Positions 9,768 to 20,318 of a stretch of 64,000 nucleotides of DNA are shown one piece after another; the first letter of the stretch is position 1; each line of letters begins with the position of its first letter. The DNA comes from Canariomyces notabilis (lineage: Eukaryota; Ascomycota; Sordariomycetes; Sordariales; Chaetomiaceae). The position numbers and the translations under genes are program-made. Under the pieces are notes generated by a model. That model was not told the origin of the DNA. It was given only the letters and a program-made list of their open reading frames with translations, and ran no database searches. Location of the stretch: the NCBI RefSeq assembly GCF_033297395.1, contig NW_027041833.1, forward strand, positions 615,939 through 679,938, written 5' to 3'.

Positions 9768-12700
9768 ATGGTCGTGTCAATACAGTCGCTTTTCTCTCTC
9801 ATTGTCCTTCTTTTCGCGCTATCTTCGTTCGCTCTTCCACATCAGCCTGAGTATGAGGCATACAATCTGAACCAGAACCCGACGGCAAGCTCGCCGTTGG
9901 AGTACTGGGGTGAATGGGAGGATCATGTGTTCCACCCATCGCCAGAGAACTGGCGGATGCCGTTCTACTCTCTTTTCCTTGACCGATTCGTCAATGGCGA
10001 CCCTACGAATGACAACATTAATGGCACGGCGTTCGAGGTTGATATGCTCTCTACCCAGCTGCGGGCCGGCGGCGACATCAGCGGACTCGTTGACACGCTG
10101 GATTATCTACAAGGCATGGGAATAAAGGTTCGCAACTTCTTCCGTCGTCAGATAAGGGGATATTCGCTCACCGTTTGCCTTATCACACTATTACAGGCAA
10201 TATACATATGCGGGAGCCCCTTCATCAACCAGCCGTGGATGGCGGATTCCTTCAGCCCCTTGGATCTGACCCTGCTGGATCAACATTTCGGCACCATCGC
10301 CGAGTGGCGGCGGGCGATTGATGAGATTCATCGGCGGGGCATGTATGTCGTGTTCGAGAACACCATGTCCACGATGGGTGATCTGCTGGGCTTTGAGGGC
10401 TATCTCAACACCACGACTCCTTTCAGTTTCACGGAGCACAACGCAGTCTGGAAGTCCACGAGACGCTACTGGGATTTCTATCTCGGAGAGGACTCAGTGG
10501 AGTGTGAATATCCCCGGTTTTGGGATGAGCATGGAGATCGGATAGGAGACGACGTCACGTCTCAAATGAAGACTTGTCGAACCAGTGACTTTGACCAGGT
10601 ACGTTTACGTCCTTCGCCCGGTCTACAACCTCTCGCTAATCCGCCTCTTCAGTATGGAGACGTCGAGTCGTTTGGCAAGTACCCGGAGTGGCAGAAGCAG
10701 CTTTCAAAATTCGGCTTCGTCCAAGACCGCCTGCGGGAATGGCGGCCCAGCGTGCTTGACAAGATCAAGCATTTCTCTTGCATGACTATTGCCGCCCTGG
10801 ATATTGATGGCTTCCGCATTGACAAGGGGCTCACCATCACTGTCGACGCGCAAGCGGACTGGTCCGACTACATACGGGCATGTGCTCGAAGGTTCAACAA
10901 GACTAACTTCTTCATCCCTGGCGAGATTGTCGGCGGCAATGCCCTCGGTGCTCTCTACTATGGCAGAGGAAAGGAGCCTAAAATGGCGGCCAAGACGATA
11001 GAAGAAAGCTACAACGCCACGAACGAGACCAGCCCTGGATCATACATTCGCACGAGCCAGGCACTGGACGCTGCCTGTTTCCACTACTCTGCTTACCGAG
11101 CCCTGACACGATTTCTCGGCATCGACGGTATTTATGGTGCTGAGATGGACACCAGGACCAACTGGGCCGAGGGCTGGGAGGACATGCTTCTGACCACCGA
11201 CTTTGTTAATGCCAACACTGGCAAATTCGATCCCCGTCACATGTTCGGCGTATCCAACCAGGACGTGTTCCGGTGGCCATCAATCCAAAACGGCACGCAG
11301 AAGTATTTGGTTGGGGCATTCATCATGACCCTGCTGCATCCGGGAATACCCATCGTCAACTGGGGAGAGGAGCAGGCATTCTATGTGCTGGAAAATATCG
11401 CCGGCAACTATTTGTACGGCCGTCAGCCCATGAGCTCGACCATTTCCTGGGAGCGCCACGGATGCTACAAGATCGGGTCAGAGAAATATTTCAACTTTCC
11501 ACTCGATGCAGCTCTTTATGGTTGCGACGATCCCAATGTCAGTCTCGACCATCGCGACCCCTCACATCCAGTCAGAGGCGTTGTGAAGCGGTTGCTGGAA
11601 CTCCGCTCGACTTATCCCGTGCTTAATGACGGCTTTGAGATGCATCAGCTGTCAAACCACACCCACTGGATCTACCTTCCGGGCTCCAACGGCACCGGTA
11701 CTGAGCTCGGTCTGTGGAGCTACGTTAGGAGAGGGCACGACGGGCTTCAGAATCTCACATCCCTGCCGCACGGTGAGGACGAGGTGTGGCTTCTCGCAGG
11801 GAACGAGAATCAGACCATGACGTATGTTTTCAATTGTTCGGATTATCAAACGGCACTTCTCTCGCCCTTCGCGTTCAATACCACGGTCAAGAATCTATTT
11901 TATCCGTACGAGGAGTACACACTTGACGCTTCGACGGTGAGGTTGAACGCAGAGACAGAGTCCGTCCGTGGATGCCTCGACAAGCTGGAATTTCCGGCCT
12001 GGGGTTTCAAAGCTTTGGTGCCCAAGGAGAGTTGGGAAAGCCCTGCTCCCATCATCACCAAATTCCTTCCCGGCCATGACTATCGTCTTGAGTCTAAACC
12101 GGACAAAGAGACATCTGTAGAAATCCAGATTCAGTTCTCGCACGAGATGGATTGCGAGTCGGTGTTCAACTCTATGGAGATCACGTCCAATACCGCCAAC
12201 GGCAAGACTGCATCGTTCAATCATGGCTCTCTCCGATGCCGAAAGCTTGATGTCGATCCAAATGCCCCCAGACTCGTCGGAGAGGCGCCCTCGGTCTGGG
12301 AGTTCGCAGTCACAATCAATGCTATCCCAGACGGCATCCATCGGATCACTGTCAGGAACGCAACTGACCAAACCAAGACAATGACCACCGGCGCGGTGGA
12401 TCATTTCCTCCTCCGCGTCGGGTTGCGCAACAATCCTATCGTTTTTCCTCGCCACGCAAACTATTCCACAACCCTGGTCCAGGCCAAAAGTGAAGATATC
12501 TACGTTCGCCATAATGCCGCCGGCGCGACTCACTTCCGCTGCTCCCAGACCTGGGGTTCGTCGTGGACACCGTGGCTCAACTACACCGGAGACGACTTCA
12601 AGATGCCGCCCAAGAACTGGACGGGGACGGACCTCCAGGCCTGGAGCGGCGAGCACGTCGTCTGCCAGTACTACAGTAAGCTGGCTGGTAGCAGCCACCA

Positions 12701-15700
12701 CCAACAGGAAGGAGACCTAGACGTGTCCCGGCTGCCGCGCCGCTTTCCGCACCTTTTCGTCAACGGCCACTTCAACGCCTTTGGTTTCGACTCGGGCATA
12801 CCCAACCAGATGACGCAGGATCCCGAGACTGGGATATGGACGTGGGAGTTCATGGCCGAGTGGCCGACAGGCTTGCAGTTCAACGTATGGGGTCTTAATC
12901 CCGACGGATTGCCGGACCAGACCTTTATATTTGGCGACGTAAACTTTGACTACGTCCTTGACCGGCTTGCCCCTAGTTCCCTGAAGCAGAATGTGGTGAA
13001 TGTCACGGAACCTCCTCCGGCACCGTTTTTGGGATGGCGCTTCCAGATCGATGACTCGCAGCTGAAATACAGCAAATACCCCACGGGAAGCAGAGCCCGG
13101 CAAATCGCCATTTTCGTGCTGATGTGGCTGCTCCCGCTGCTTGGAGGTTGGATCATCGTCTTCATCTTTGCCGGATCATTCTATAAAGTCAAGCACAACA
13201 TTTCTGGCAATGCCAAGCACGGTGGGCTGTCGGAGAAGTTCCGTCAGGCCTTCGAGATGAAGGAGAAGCTCTACCACCGACAGAATAGGCATTCAACGGA
13301 CTTCCCGTCTCCGGGCCCAGCAACTCGCCCAGGGACCTCAAATGGACCTGGTAGCGGTGACGGACTTCGCATGGAGATTGGAGGAGCCAGGAAAAAGGTG
13401 CTCATTGCCACCATGGAATACGACATCGAGGACTGGAAAATCAAGATCAAAATTGGCGGTCTGGGTGTGATGGCTCAGCTAATGGGGAAGGCGCTGGGAC
13501 ACCTGGATGTCATCTGGGTCGTGCCATGTGTGAGCGGCCTGGAGAACGCGTATCCAGATGGGTACCCGGTAGACCAGCCTGCCGAGCCGATGGAGGTCAC
13601 CATTCTCGGCTCAAAGTACAACGTGGCCGTGCAGTATCACAAGCTGCGCAATATCACCTACGTTCTCCTGGATGCTCCGGTTTTCCGCCTTCAAACGCCG
13701 GCTAAGCCGTATCCTGACCGAATGGATGACCTCGACAGCGCCATCTACTACTCGGCGTGGAATCAGTGCATCGCCGAGGCACTAAAGCGGTTCAACCCAG
13801 ACATCTACCACATCAACGACTTCCACGGCGCGCTGGCACCCCTTTATCTGCTTCCGCGCGTCATTCCGTGCTGTCTGTCGTTGCATAATGCTGAGTTCCA
13901 GGGAATGTGGAGCCTGGGAACCGAAGACGAAAAGCAAGAAGTTTGCAAGGTGTTCAACCTGGACGAGAAGGTGGTGGAGCGCTTTGTGCAATTTGGCGAG
14001 GTTTTCAACCTTCTCCACGCGGGCGCAAGCTATCTCAGGGAGTTCCAGCACGGCTTTGGCGCCGTAGGCGTCTCCAAGAAGTACGGAAAGCGCAGCTTTG
14101 CCAGATACCCCATCTTCTGGGGCCTTTCCAAGATTGGGAGTCTTCCCAATCCGGACCCCTCCGACACGGCTGAATGGTCCCCGGAGCTTGAGGCAGCAGC
14201 ACAGGCCGAAGAGGTTACGGTTGACCAAGCCTTTGAGGCCAGCCGGGGTGGGCTACGCCGGCAAGCACAGGAATGGGCCGGCATCGAGCAAGATCCTGAG
14301 GCTGAGCTCTTTGTCTTCGTCGGTCGTTGGTCCATGCAAAAGGGGGTGGACCTCATCGCGGACGTATTTCCGTCCATTCTCCAGAGCAACCCCAAAGTCC
14401 AACTGATCGCTATTGGGCCGGTGATTGATCTTTACGGCCGGCTAGCGGCCATCAAATTGGCCAGGCTGATGGAGCAATACCCCAGACGTGTTTTCTCCAA
14501 ACCCGAGTTCACACAGCTCCCACCTTACATCTTTAGTGGTGCGGAATTTGCGCTGATCCCCTCCCGCGATGAGCCGTTTGGCCTTGTGGCCGTCGAGTTT
14601 GGCCGGAAGGGGGCGCTGGGAGTAGGAGCTCGAGTTGGTGAGTGCGCTTACAAGTGACGCAAACATCGAGTTCAGACAGCTAACGATCACAGGGGGTCTC
14701 GGTAACATGCCGGGGTGGTACTACACGGTTGAGTCCACGTCGGCCAAACATCTCATTCATCAATTCAAGGATGCGATCCAAGGCGCCCTGTCATCGGACA
14801 CCGAGACTCGTGCCAAGATGAGGGCCGTCTCAGCAAAGCAGAGGTTTCCAGTCGCCAGATGGGTCGAGGAGATGAACACCCTCTACACAACCTCGATTCG
14901 CAAATCCCAAAAGCACCGGGACAAACCAGACCATCTGCGGCTTGTCGGCTTGAGCCGCCACACCCTCTCACGCCCCGCTTCCCCGACGCCGTCAGAAATG
15001 CGCGATGCCCCAGGTCAAACGCCTACGTCTTTCCTAAACAACAGCGAGGTTCCGTCGATCGTGACCCCGACGCCGGATGCGGGAACATGGCCCCTGCCGC
15101 CCCAAATCCCCCCGTCGCCCAACCGCAGGTTCTCGGGTGTCTCCATCACGTCCGTCACCAAGGGCCGCCGAGACTTTGCGTTGCAGCGAGTTGATCCCTT
15201 CTTCACCGACGCCGACGGCGAGTACACGGAGGAGTTCAAGCGCAAGCTCACCCAACTGGACGCCAAGACGTCGGAAACAGATCTCTGCATTGAGCAGTAC
15301 CTCGTCCGCTCTGAGAAGCAATGGTTCGAGGACTACAAGAGCGCCAAGTTTGGCCTCTCGCGCAACACATCCAAGGTCTCGCTCGTGGACCCTGCCTCGG
15401 CGGGCCCAACCACGTCGCGCTTCCTGGACGTGCCGTCCCGCTCCTCCAGTCCCTTCACACCCAGCGTCAGATCATCTGTTTACTCTGCCACGAGTAACGA
15501 CGGTAACGACAGCAATGACGGTTACGTAACTGCACCAAGGCGGCTCATCCCTACCACCGAAGGACAGATCCCCACGCAGGCCTCCGCGATACAAAAGTTC
15601 ATGCTGCGCAAGGTGCTCGACTGGCCTGTCTACACTCTGATCCTGGCCCTGGGGCAGATCCTTGCTGCAAACTCGTACCAGATCTCGCTTCTCAACGGGG

Positions 15701-16954
15701 AGCAGGGTCAGACCGCCAGCATGCTGTACACCATTGCCTCCATCTACGGGGCAACGTCTATCCTGTGGTGGATCGGCTTCAGACAGCTCAAGTCTGTATG
15801 GGTTCTGTCAACGCCCTTCGCCGTGTACGGCTTTGCGTTCATCCTCGCTGGCTGTGCGCCTTTCGCGTCGTCGATCGAGACGCGCGGCTGGGTACAAAAG
15901 GCCGCGTCGGGGATGTATGCAGCAGCTTCGTCCAGCGGGTCCATGTTCTTCGCCCTCAACTTTGGCGACGAGGGCGGGGCGCCCGTACGGACTTGGGTCA
16001 TCCGGGCCTGCGCCGTGCAGGGGGTTCAGCAGATCTACATCAGTGCGCTCTGGTACTGGGGCTCGCTGCTCAGCTCATATGACAGCAACGGCATCCCGGT
16101 GGCGCGCGCGGCGGGACCCGTCGTCAGCGCCGTCTGTCTCCCCGTCGCCGTCCTGCTAATTGCCCTGTCGGTCCTGACATTCCTCGGCCTGCCGGACTAC
16201 TACCGCCAAACCCCTGGCTCCATCCCCTCCTTCTTCAAGTCCATCTTCCGCCGCAAGCTGATCATTGTAAGCTCTCCCGCTGTCCCATATTTTTGGTACT
16301 TAGCCAAACTAACCATACATCTTACAGTGCTTCCTCGTCGCGGTAATCATCCAAAACTACTGGCTGGCCAGCGTCTACGGGCGCAGCTGGCGGTTCCTGT
16401 GGACAACGGCCAACGCGCCGCCCTGGGCGATCCTCCTGCTAATCCTCTTCTTTTTCGGGCTGGTGTGGATCGTGGTCTTCCGGCAGCTCGCCCACCTTTC
16501 GAACGAGCACAGTTGGCTGTTTCCCATGCTGGCCATCGGCCTCGGCGCGCCGCGCTGGGCCCAGATCTTCTGGGGCATCTCGGGTGTAGGCACCTCGCTT
16601 CCTTGGACGGCCTCGCCTGTCACGGGCGCCCTGGTCTCGCGTGCCCTGTGGCTGTGGCTCGGCGTGCTCGACGCCCTCCAGGGCACCGGCATCGGCATGA
16701 TGCTCCTCCAGACGACGACGCGCTTCCATAATAACTTTGCCCTGGTCGCGGCGCAGGTGCTGGGTTCGATCGCCACCGCGGTAGGCAGGGCTACCGCGCC
16801 CAACGCCGTGGGGCCCGGGCCCGTGTTTCCTAACTTGGCGCTGAGCCTGGACGGATTGGCGAATGGATGGTTTTGGGTTTGCTTGTTGATGCAACTGGGG
16901 GTTTGCGTCATGTTTGGCACCTTCTTTAGAAAGGAGCAGTTGAGTAAGCCTTGA
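9768..16954 (+). CDS. Cell wall alpha-1,3-glucan synthase (Ags/Mok family)
   Basis: Five exons (9768-10127, 10197-10598, 10653-14637, 14693-16266, 16328-16954) encode 2315 residues, near the family norm of about 2400. Order: signal peptide (1-24); extracellular GH13 amylase-like domain with D311 in G-F-R-I-D-K and E345 in P-G-E-I; an Ig-like/linker region; one membrane span (about 1070-1100); a cytosolic GT5 glycogen-synthase-like domain from about 1169, with K-I-G-G-L and an E-x7-E motif (E1561, E1569); a Ser/Pro-rich linker; then a multi-span C-terminal region (about 1885-2300) thought to export the glucan. It polymerises UDP-glucose into wall alpha-1,3-glucan at the plasma membrane. The first two introns (69 and 54 bp) are multiples of three with no stop, so the frame reads through them; homology to the family shows they are introns. 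The first donor, GTTCGC, is atypical. The start at 9768 begins at the signal peptide. Confidence 0.95.
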
Positions 16955-17219
16955 GGCAGCTAGCTGGCTGGAACTAGGGGGAAATAGAGGGGTTCAATGT
17001 GAGGAGTTTGGCTACTATAGACAGGGATGGTTTCTTTGGCGAGTTCAATGTTGGTCTAGCTCGAACGTTTTACGTTTTTCATATCATGTTAGTAGAAGCA
17101 GTTCAACTTCCTCCCTTCGTTGCTTCTGGTGCCTTAGTTGAAGTCACAATTGTATATGGAGTCCAAAGTCTCACTCAAAGGCTGTCCCTTAACGCAATTG
17201 GCACCCGAATCTCGATCAC

Positions 17220-17979
17220 TCACTCCCAGGTCATGCCCAACCTCTGCAAAAACGACCACAGCGATCCCTTTCTCACATACCCACCGTACAGACTCTGCCA
17301 CCACGCCGCGAACGAGCCTAATCAACGTCAGCTCAGCTCATAACCAGGCATACCCCAAGGACCTGAAAGGAGAACCAAAACGGAAAGACTCACCAGCAAC
17401 AGGCCCCTCCCTCGCAAATCCCAAAAGCCTCAGCAGCCCAGGCACCAACCTGGCCATGACCCCGAGCGCCAGCACCGTGAGCAGCACCTCGGCCGCCACC
17501 TCGACAGGGTGGGCCTTGGCATAGTCCCACAGCTCGCGGAGCTCCTCTTGCGCGAGTTCTGTCGCGCGCGTGTAGGCCTCGGTCAGCGCCTCGCCCCAGT
17601 CGGCCTGGTGGTCCTGGGCCCATCGCAGCGTCTCCTCCAGCCCCCGCAGCACCCGCTCTGCGAGGTACTCGCTCCAGCTAGTCGCCGGTCCGACATTATC
17701 TGAGATCTGTTTGGTGAGGGTAGTTGGGGACGGGGCGGTGCGGATTAGGGTGAGGATCTTTGTGGCGCGCTCGTCGTCATGGGAATGGTCACGGTTCTTG
17801 GTTTTTCCTTCCTGGTTATTCGAGTCATGGTTCGGTGTGGTGGTGGAAGGGGCTGGCTCGAAGCGAGGTTTCTCGGTGATCAGGCGGTACTGCTTGTGCT
17901 GGGTGGTGGTTGGAGCGGGGTGTGGGTGCGCGTTCGGCAGCCCGCAGAGGCAGGTCAGAAGTGATGTGGGCAGGTCCAT
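17220..17979 (-). CDS. IFI6/IFI27-like small membrane protein
   Basis: Two exons, 17979-17394 and 17317-17220, joined across a 76-bp intron (GTGAGT ... ATTAG), give 227 residues. The last exon reads F-A-A-W-W-Q-S-L-Y-G-G-Y-V-R-K-G-S and ends shortly after G-M-T-W-E; this tail is typical of fungal proteins of the interferon-inducible 6-16/27 family. A hydrophobic stretch (about 165-190, V-L-L-T-V-L-A-L-G-V-M-A) precedes a G-P-V-A-G-S-F turn. In animals members sit in mitochondrial or ER membranes and affect apoptosis; the fungal role is unknown. The N-terminal 80 residues are polar, His/Thr/Asn-rich and probably disordered. It converges on the glucan synthase. The second exon is needed for the call; without it the frame looks like an orphan. 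Confidence 0.72.
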
Positions 17980-19034
17980 GATGATTATTGTCGAGTCAGG
18001 TCTGGTTATTTTGATGGAGAGAGTGTCGAGCTAGATGGGAAGTACACCCTGGGTTTGTAATTTTGTACGTTTGGAGAGAGTCTGAGATAGATGAGAGATG
18101 AGGGGTTGTTGTTGCCTGGAGCCTTTCGCTGTAGGCCTCGCTGCATAGGCCAGGTCATCAGGCTTGGATGCTGTGTAACGTTAAACAGCGCAGTCCATCC
18201 TATTGTCATTCGTGCTTTCCCGAGGTCCTCTTTAGCAGCATGCGGTCCAGCATCGTCGCCAGGAGCGATCGTGGTTACTGACACAGAGCCCCCCTACCCA
18301 CCCCCGGATCTCTGTCCTGCTCAACAGGGTAGCCAGACAGTATGACTGCGAAGAACAAGCCGCTCAAATGCCTTCGAGGAGAAAGGTAGGCATGGCCCGA
18401 TTCCCGTCAAGCAAACGTCAAACCTAACGGATCAAACGAACAGCATTAAGTATTAACTGGCAACTGGCAACTAACGGGCCGTACGAGGTCCAAACAGTCG
18501 GAGCTGACCAATTGGCTGACTTTCGATTTCATCCTCTTGGCTACTGAACAATACGTTTGATTCACCATGTGGAAGGAGCGTTCCCGACTCAACGAGTTAA
18601 AGCGAAAGCAGAATTTGAAGTTGAAGTTTTGTTTGTCATTGAACGTTAGCCGTAACCCTAACCCTACACCCAGCGGTGCAACCTCCCTGTTTACTGTTTA
18701 GGTACTTTGCTTACTCTGGACTCCTGAGAGCCTGGACTGCTACACCAATTCCAAAGTACCTGTCTGTATCACCGCTCGCATTCGCACCGTTAATTGCGAG
18801 CATATTACTGAGCCAGTCAGCACGCATTGCAGCGAGTAAGCAAAAGGTGGACTTTCTATCTTGGTTTTGGGCGTCGCTGAGTCGCTGACTGAGGCCCCAA
18901 TGCCCCATACAGTTCCCCGGAGCTCCGATTCCGGCACCTGGAATGCTCTCAGTCGACTTTTTACCCCCCAAAGCTTCACGAGAAAACCCGAGGTCCTTAC
19001 ACAGTCAACAACAGAATTAGCGAGTGCACGCAAC
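17980..19034. other. intergenic with promoter of acetolactate decarboxylase
   Basis: About 1.05 kb between divergent genes. It holds a telomere-like box at 18653. The decarboxylase frame is open back to 18861 with in-frame ATGs at 18861 and 18900, so the right part may be coding if an upstream start is used. Confidence 0.5.
18653..18667 (-). promoter_or_regulatory. telobox-like sequence (CCCTAA repeats)
   Basis: TAACCCTAACCCTAC, two telomere-type units, about 370 bp upstream of the preferred start of the decarboxylase gene. It is too short to be a telomere relic on its own. A promoter role is inferred from known teloboxes in other fungi. Confidence 0.35.
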
Positions 19035-19751
19035 ATGGCCTGCAATGAGGTGTTCCAATACTCCATCGTATCAGCCCTCATGGACGGTGTGGCGACCCAC
19101 GGCACGCCCATTGCCCGAGTCCTCGCCCAAGGCGACCACGGGCTGGGCACCTTCCGCAACATGGTCGGCGAGATGATTGTGGTTGACGGAGAAGTCTACC
19201 AGATGAAAGCCGACGGCTCCGTTGTTCACATCTCCAACCCCGAAGAGACCGTCACGCCCTTCGCTACTGTGACGCGATTCCGCCCAACGATGCACACAAG
19301 GATATCCTTGACAGGCAAGGAGGACCTCGAGGCCCTGCTGACGCGTCTATTCCCAGCCGCGAAAAACCACTTTCTGGCCGTAAGGATGGATGGAGTGTTC
19401 AGGAGGATCCATTTCCGGACCGCTGGAGGCCAGATATCACCGAGGGAGGGGATGGTCGATGTGTGTGCGCGGCAGACGGTTCACAGCTTTGAGGGCGTGA
19501 AGGGAACCATTTTTGGGTTTCGTTGCCCCCAGTACGTGATGGGAATAAACGTGGCAGGAGACCACATGCACTTTATTACCGACGACAGGCAAAGGGGAGG
19601 GCACATCTTGGCATTTGAGACCGAGGGCGAGGTGGATGTTGCCGCTGCGCAGATGTCCAATTTCCACCTGGAGTTACCGACCGAGGATGACGAGTTTAAT
19701 CAGGCGACTTTGGTGCTCCAAGCTCAGGGCATTAAAGCGGTTGAGGGATAA
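19035..19751 (+). CDS. Alpha-acetolactate decarboxylase
   Basis: A single-exon 238-residue protein matching the bacterial BudA/AldC family over its whole length: F-Q-Y-S-I-V-S-A-L-M-D-G near the N-terminus, then Q-G-D-H-G-L-G-T-F, G-E-M-I-V-V-D-G, Y-Q-M-K-A-D-G and T-P-F-A-T-V. The metal site is intact: H177 and H179 in G-D-H-M-H-F and H190 in G-G-H-I. The enzyme converts 2-acetolactate to (R)-acetoin with loss of CO2, a step of the butanediol pathway that also diverts acetolactate from valine synthesis. No signal peptide is seen, so it is cytosolic. I prefer the ATG at 19035 because the family motif begins at once after it; starts at 18900 or 18861 would add 45 or 58 residues without similarity. 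The gene has no intron, which fits acquisition from bacteria. Confidence 0.92.
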   Translation: MACNEVFQYSIVSALMDGVATHGTPIARVLAQGDHGLGTFRNMVGEMIVVDGEVYQMKADGSVVHISNPEETVTPFATVTRFRPTMHTRISLTGKEDLEALLTRLFPAAKNHFLAVRMDGVFRRIHFRTAGGQISPREGMVDVCARQTVHSFEGVKGTIFGFRCPQYVMGINVAGDHMHFITDDRQRGGHILAFETEGEVDVAAAQMSNFHLELPTEDDEFNQATLVLQAQGIKAVEG

Positions 19752-20318
19752 CGTTAACGCAAGTCTGTCAACTGCTGCTGTTTAGGTCAAGAGGGCGGTC
19801 GTCCAGCTCGAGCTACAGCACCAGTAGCCAAGTTGGTCACATATAGAAAAGGAAAAGGTTCTGATATAGACTGAATTGCAGGTAAACCCGGCTCGAGCCC
19901 GGGTCAACCACAACGGTAACATAACCGCATTGTCCAGTATTGATAGCGAATAATCTATGCTCAATACGGAATATTAACCGAGAATAGGGGCTTACGAGTA
20001 CAAAATCCCACGTTGGTATCTTAGCTCACTCCTCTCCTTCCCACCGAATCACACAGTTGGAAAAGCCACCATGCCCGTGGAATCTGAAAGTTCAAGACCT
20101 GAACCACATCATGCCTACATGTATGCTTCGTACTGTCGTTGAAAGACGACGGTAAGACGTCCCTTCTGGTTCTAACAACCTGCAAACCTCGCAGGCTCAC
20201 CGCGACTTAGCCGGCACTTTCATTCTTATTCCCAGTCCCTGACTGAGCTCCCTCAGGAGTCAAAACGAATGCCACTGGGCTGGGAGAAGTTAAACCACCG
20301 ACCTGAAACAAAGAGAAG
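19752..20318. other. intergenic
   Basis: About 570 bp between two genes on the same strand. It contains a GC-rich near-palindrome (CCCGG-CTCGAG-CCCGGG, 19887-19903) just after the decarboxylase, which could form a hairpin in the 3' region. No coding sequence is supported. Confidence 0.5.

Noticed and set aside
19887..19903. GGCTCGAGCCC as a tRNA B-box
   Set aside because: It is a palindrome; no A-box or acceptor stem pairs with it.
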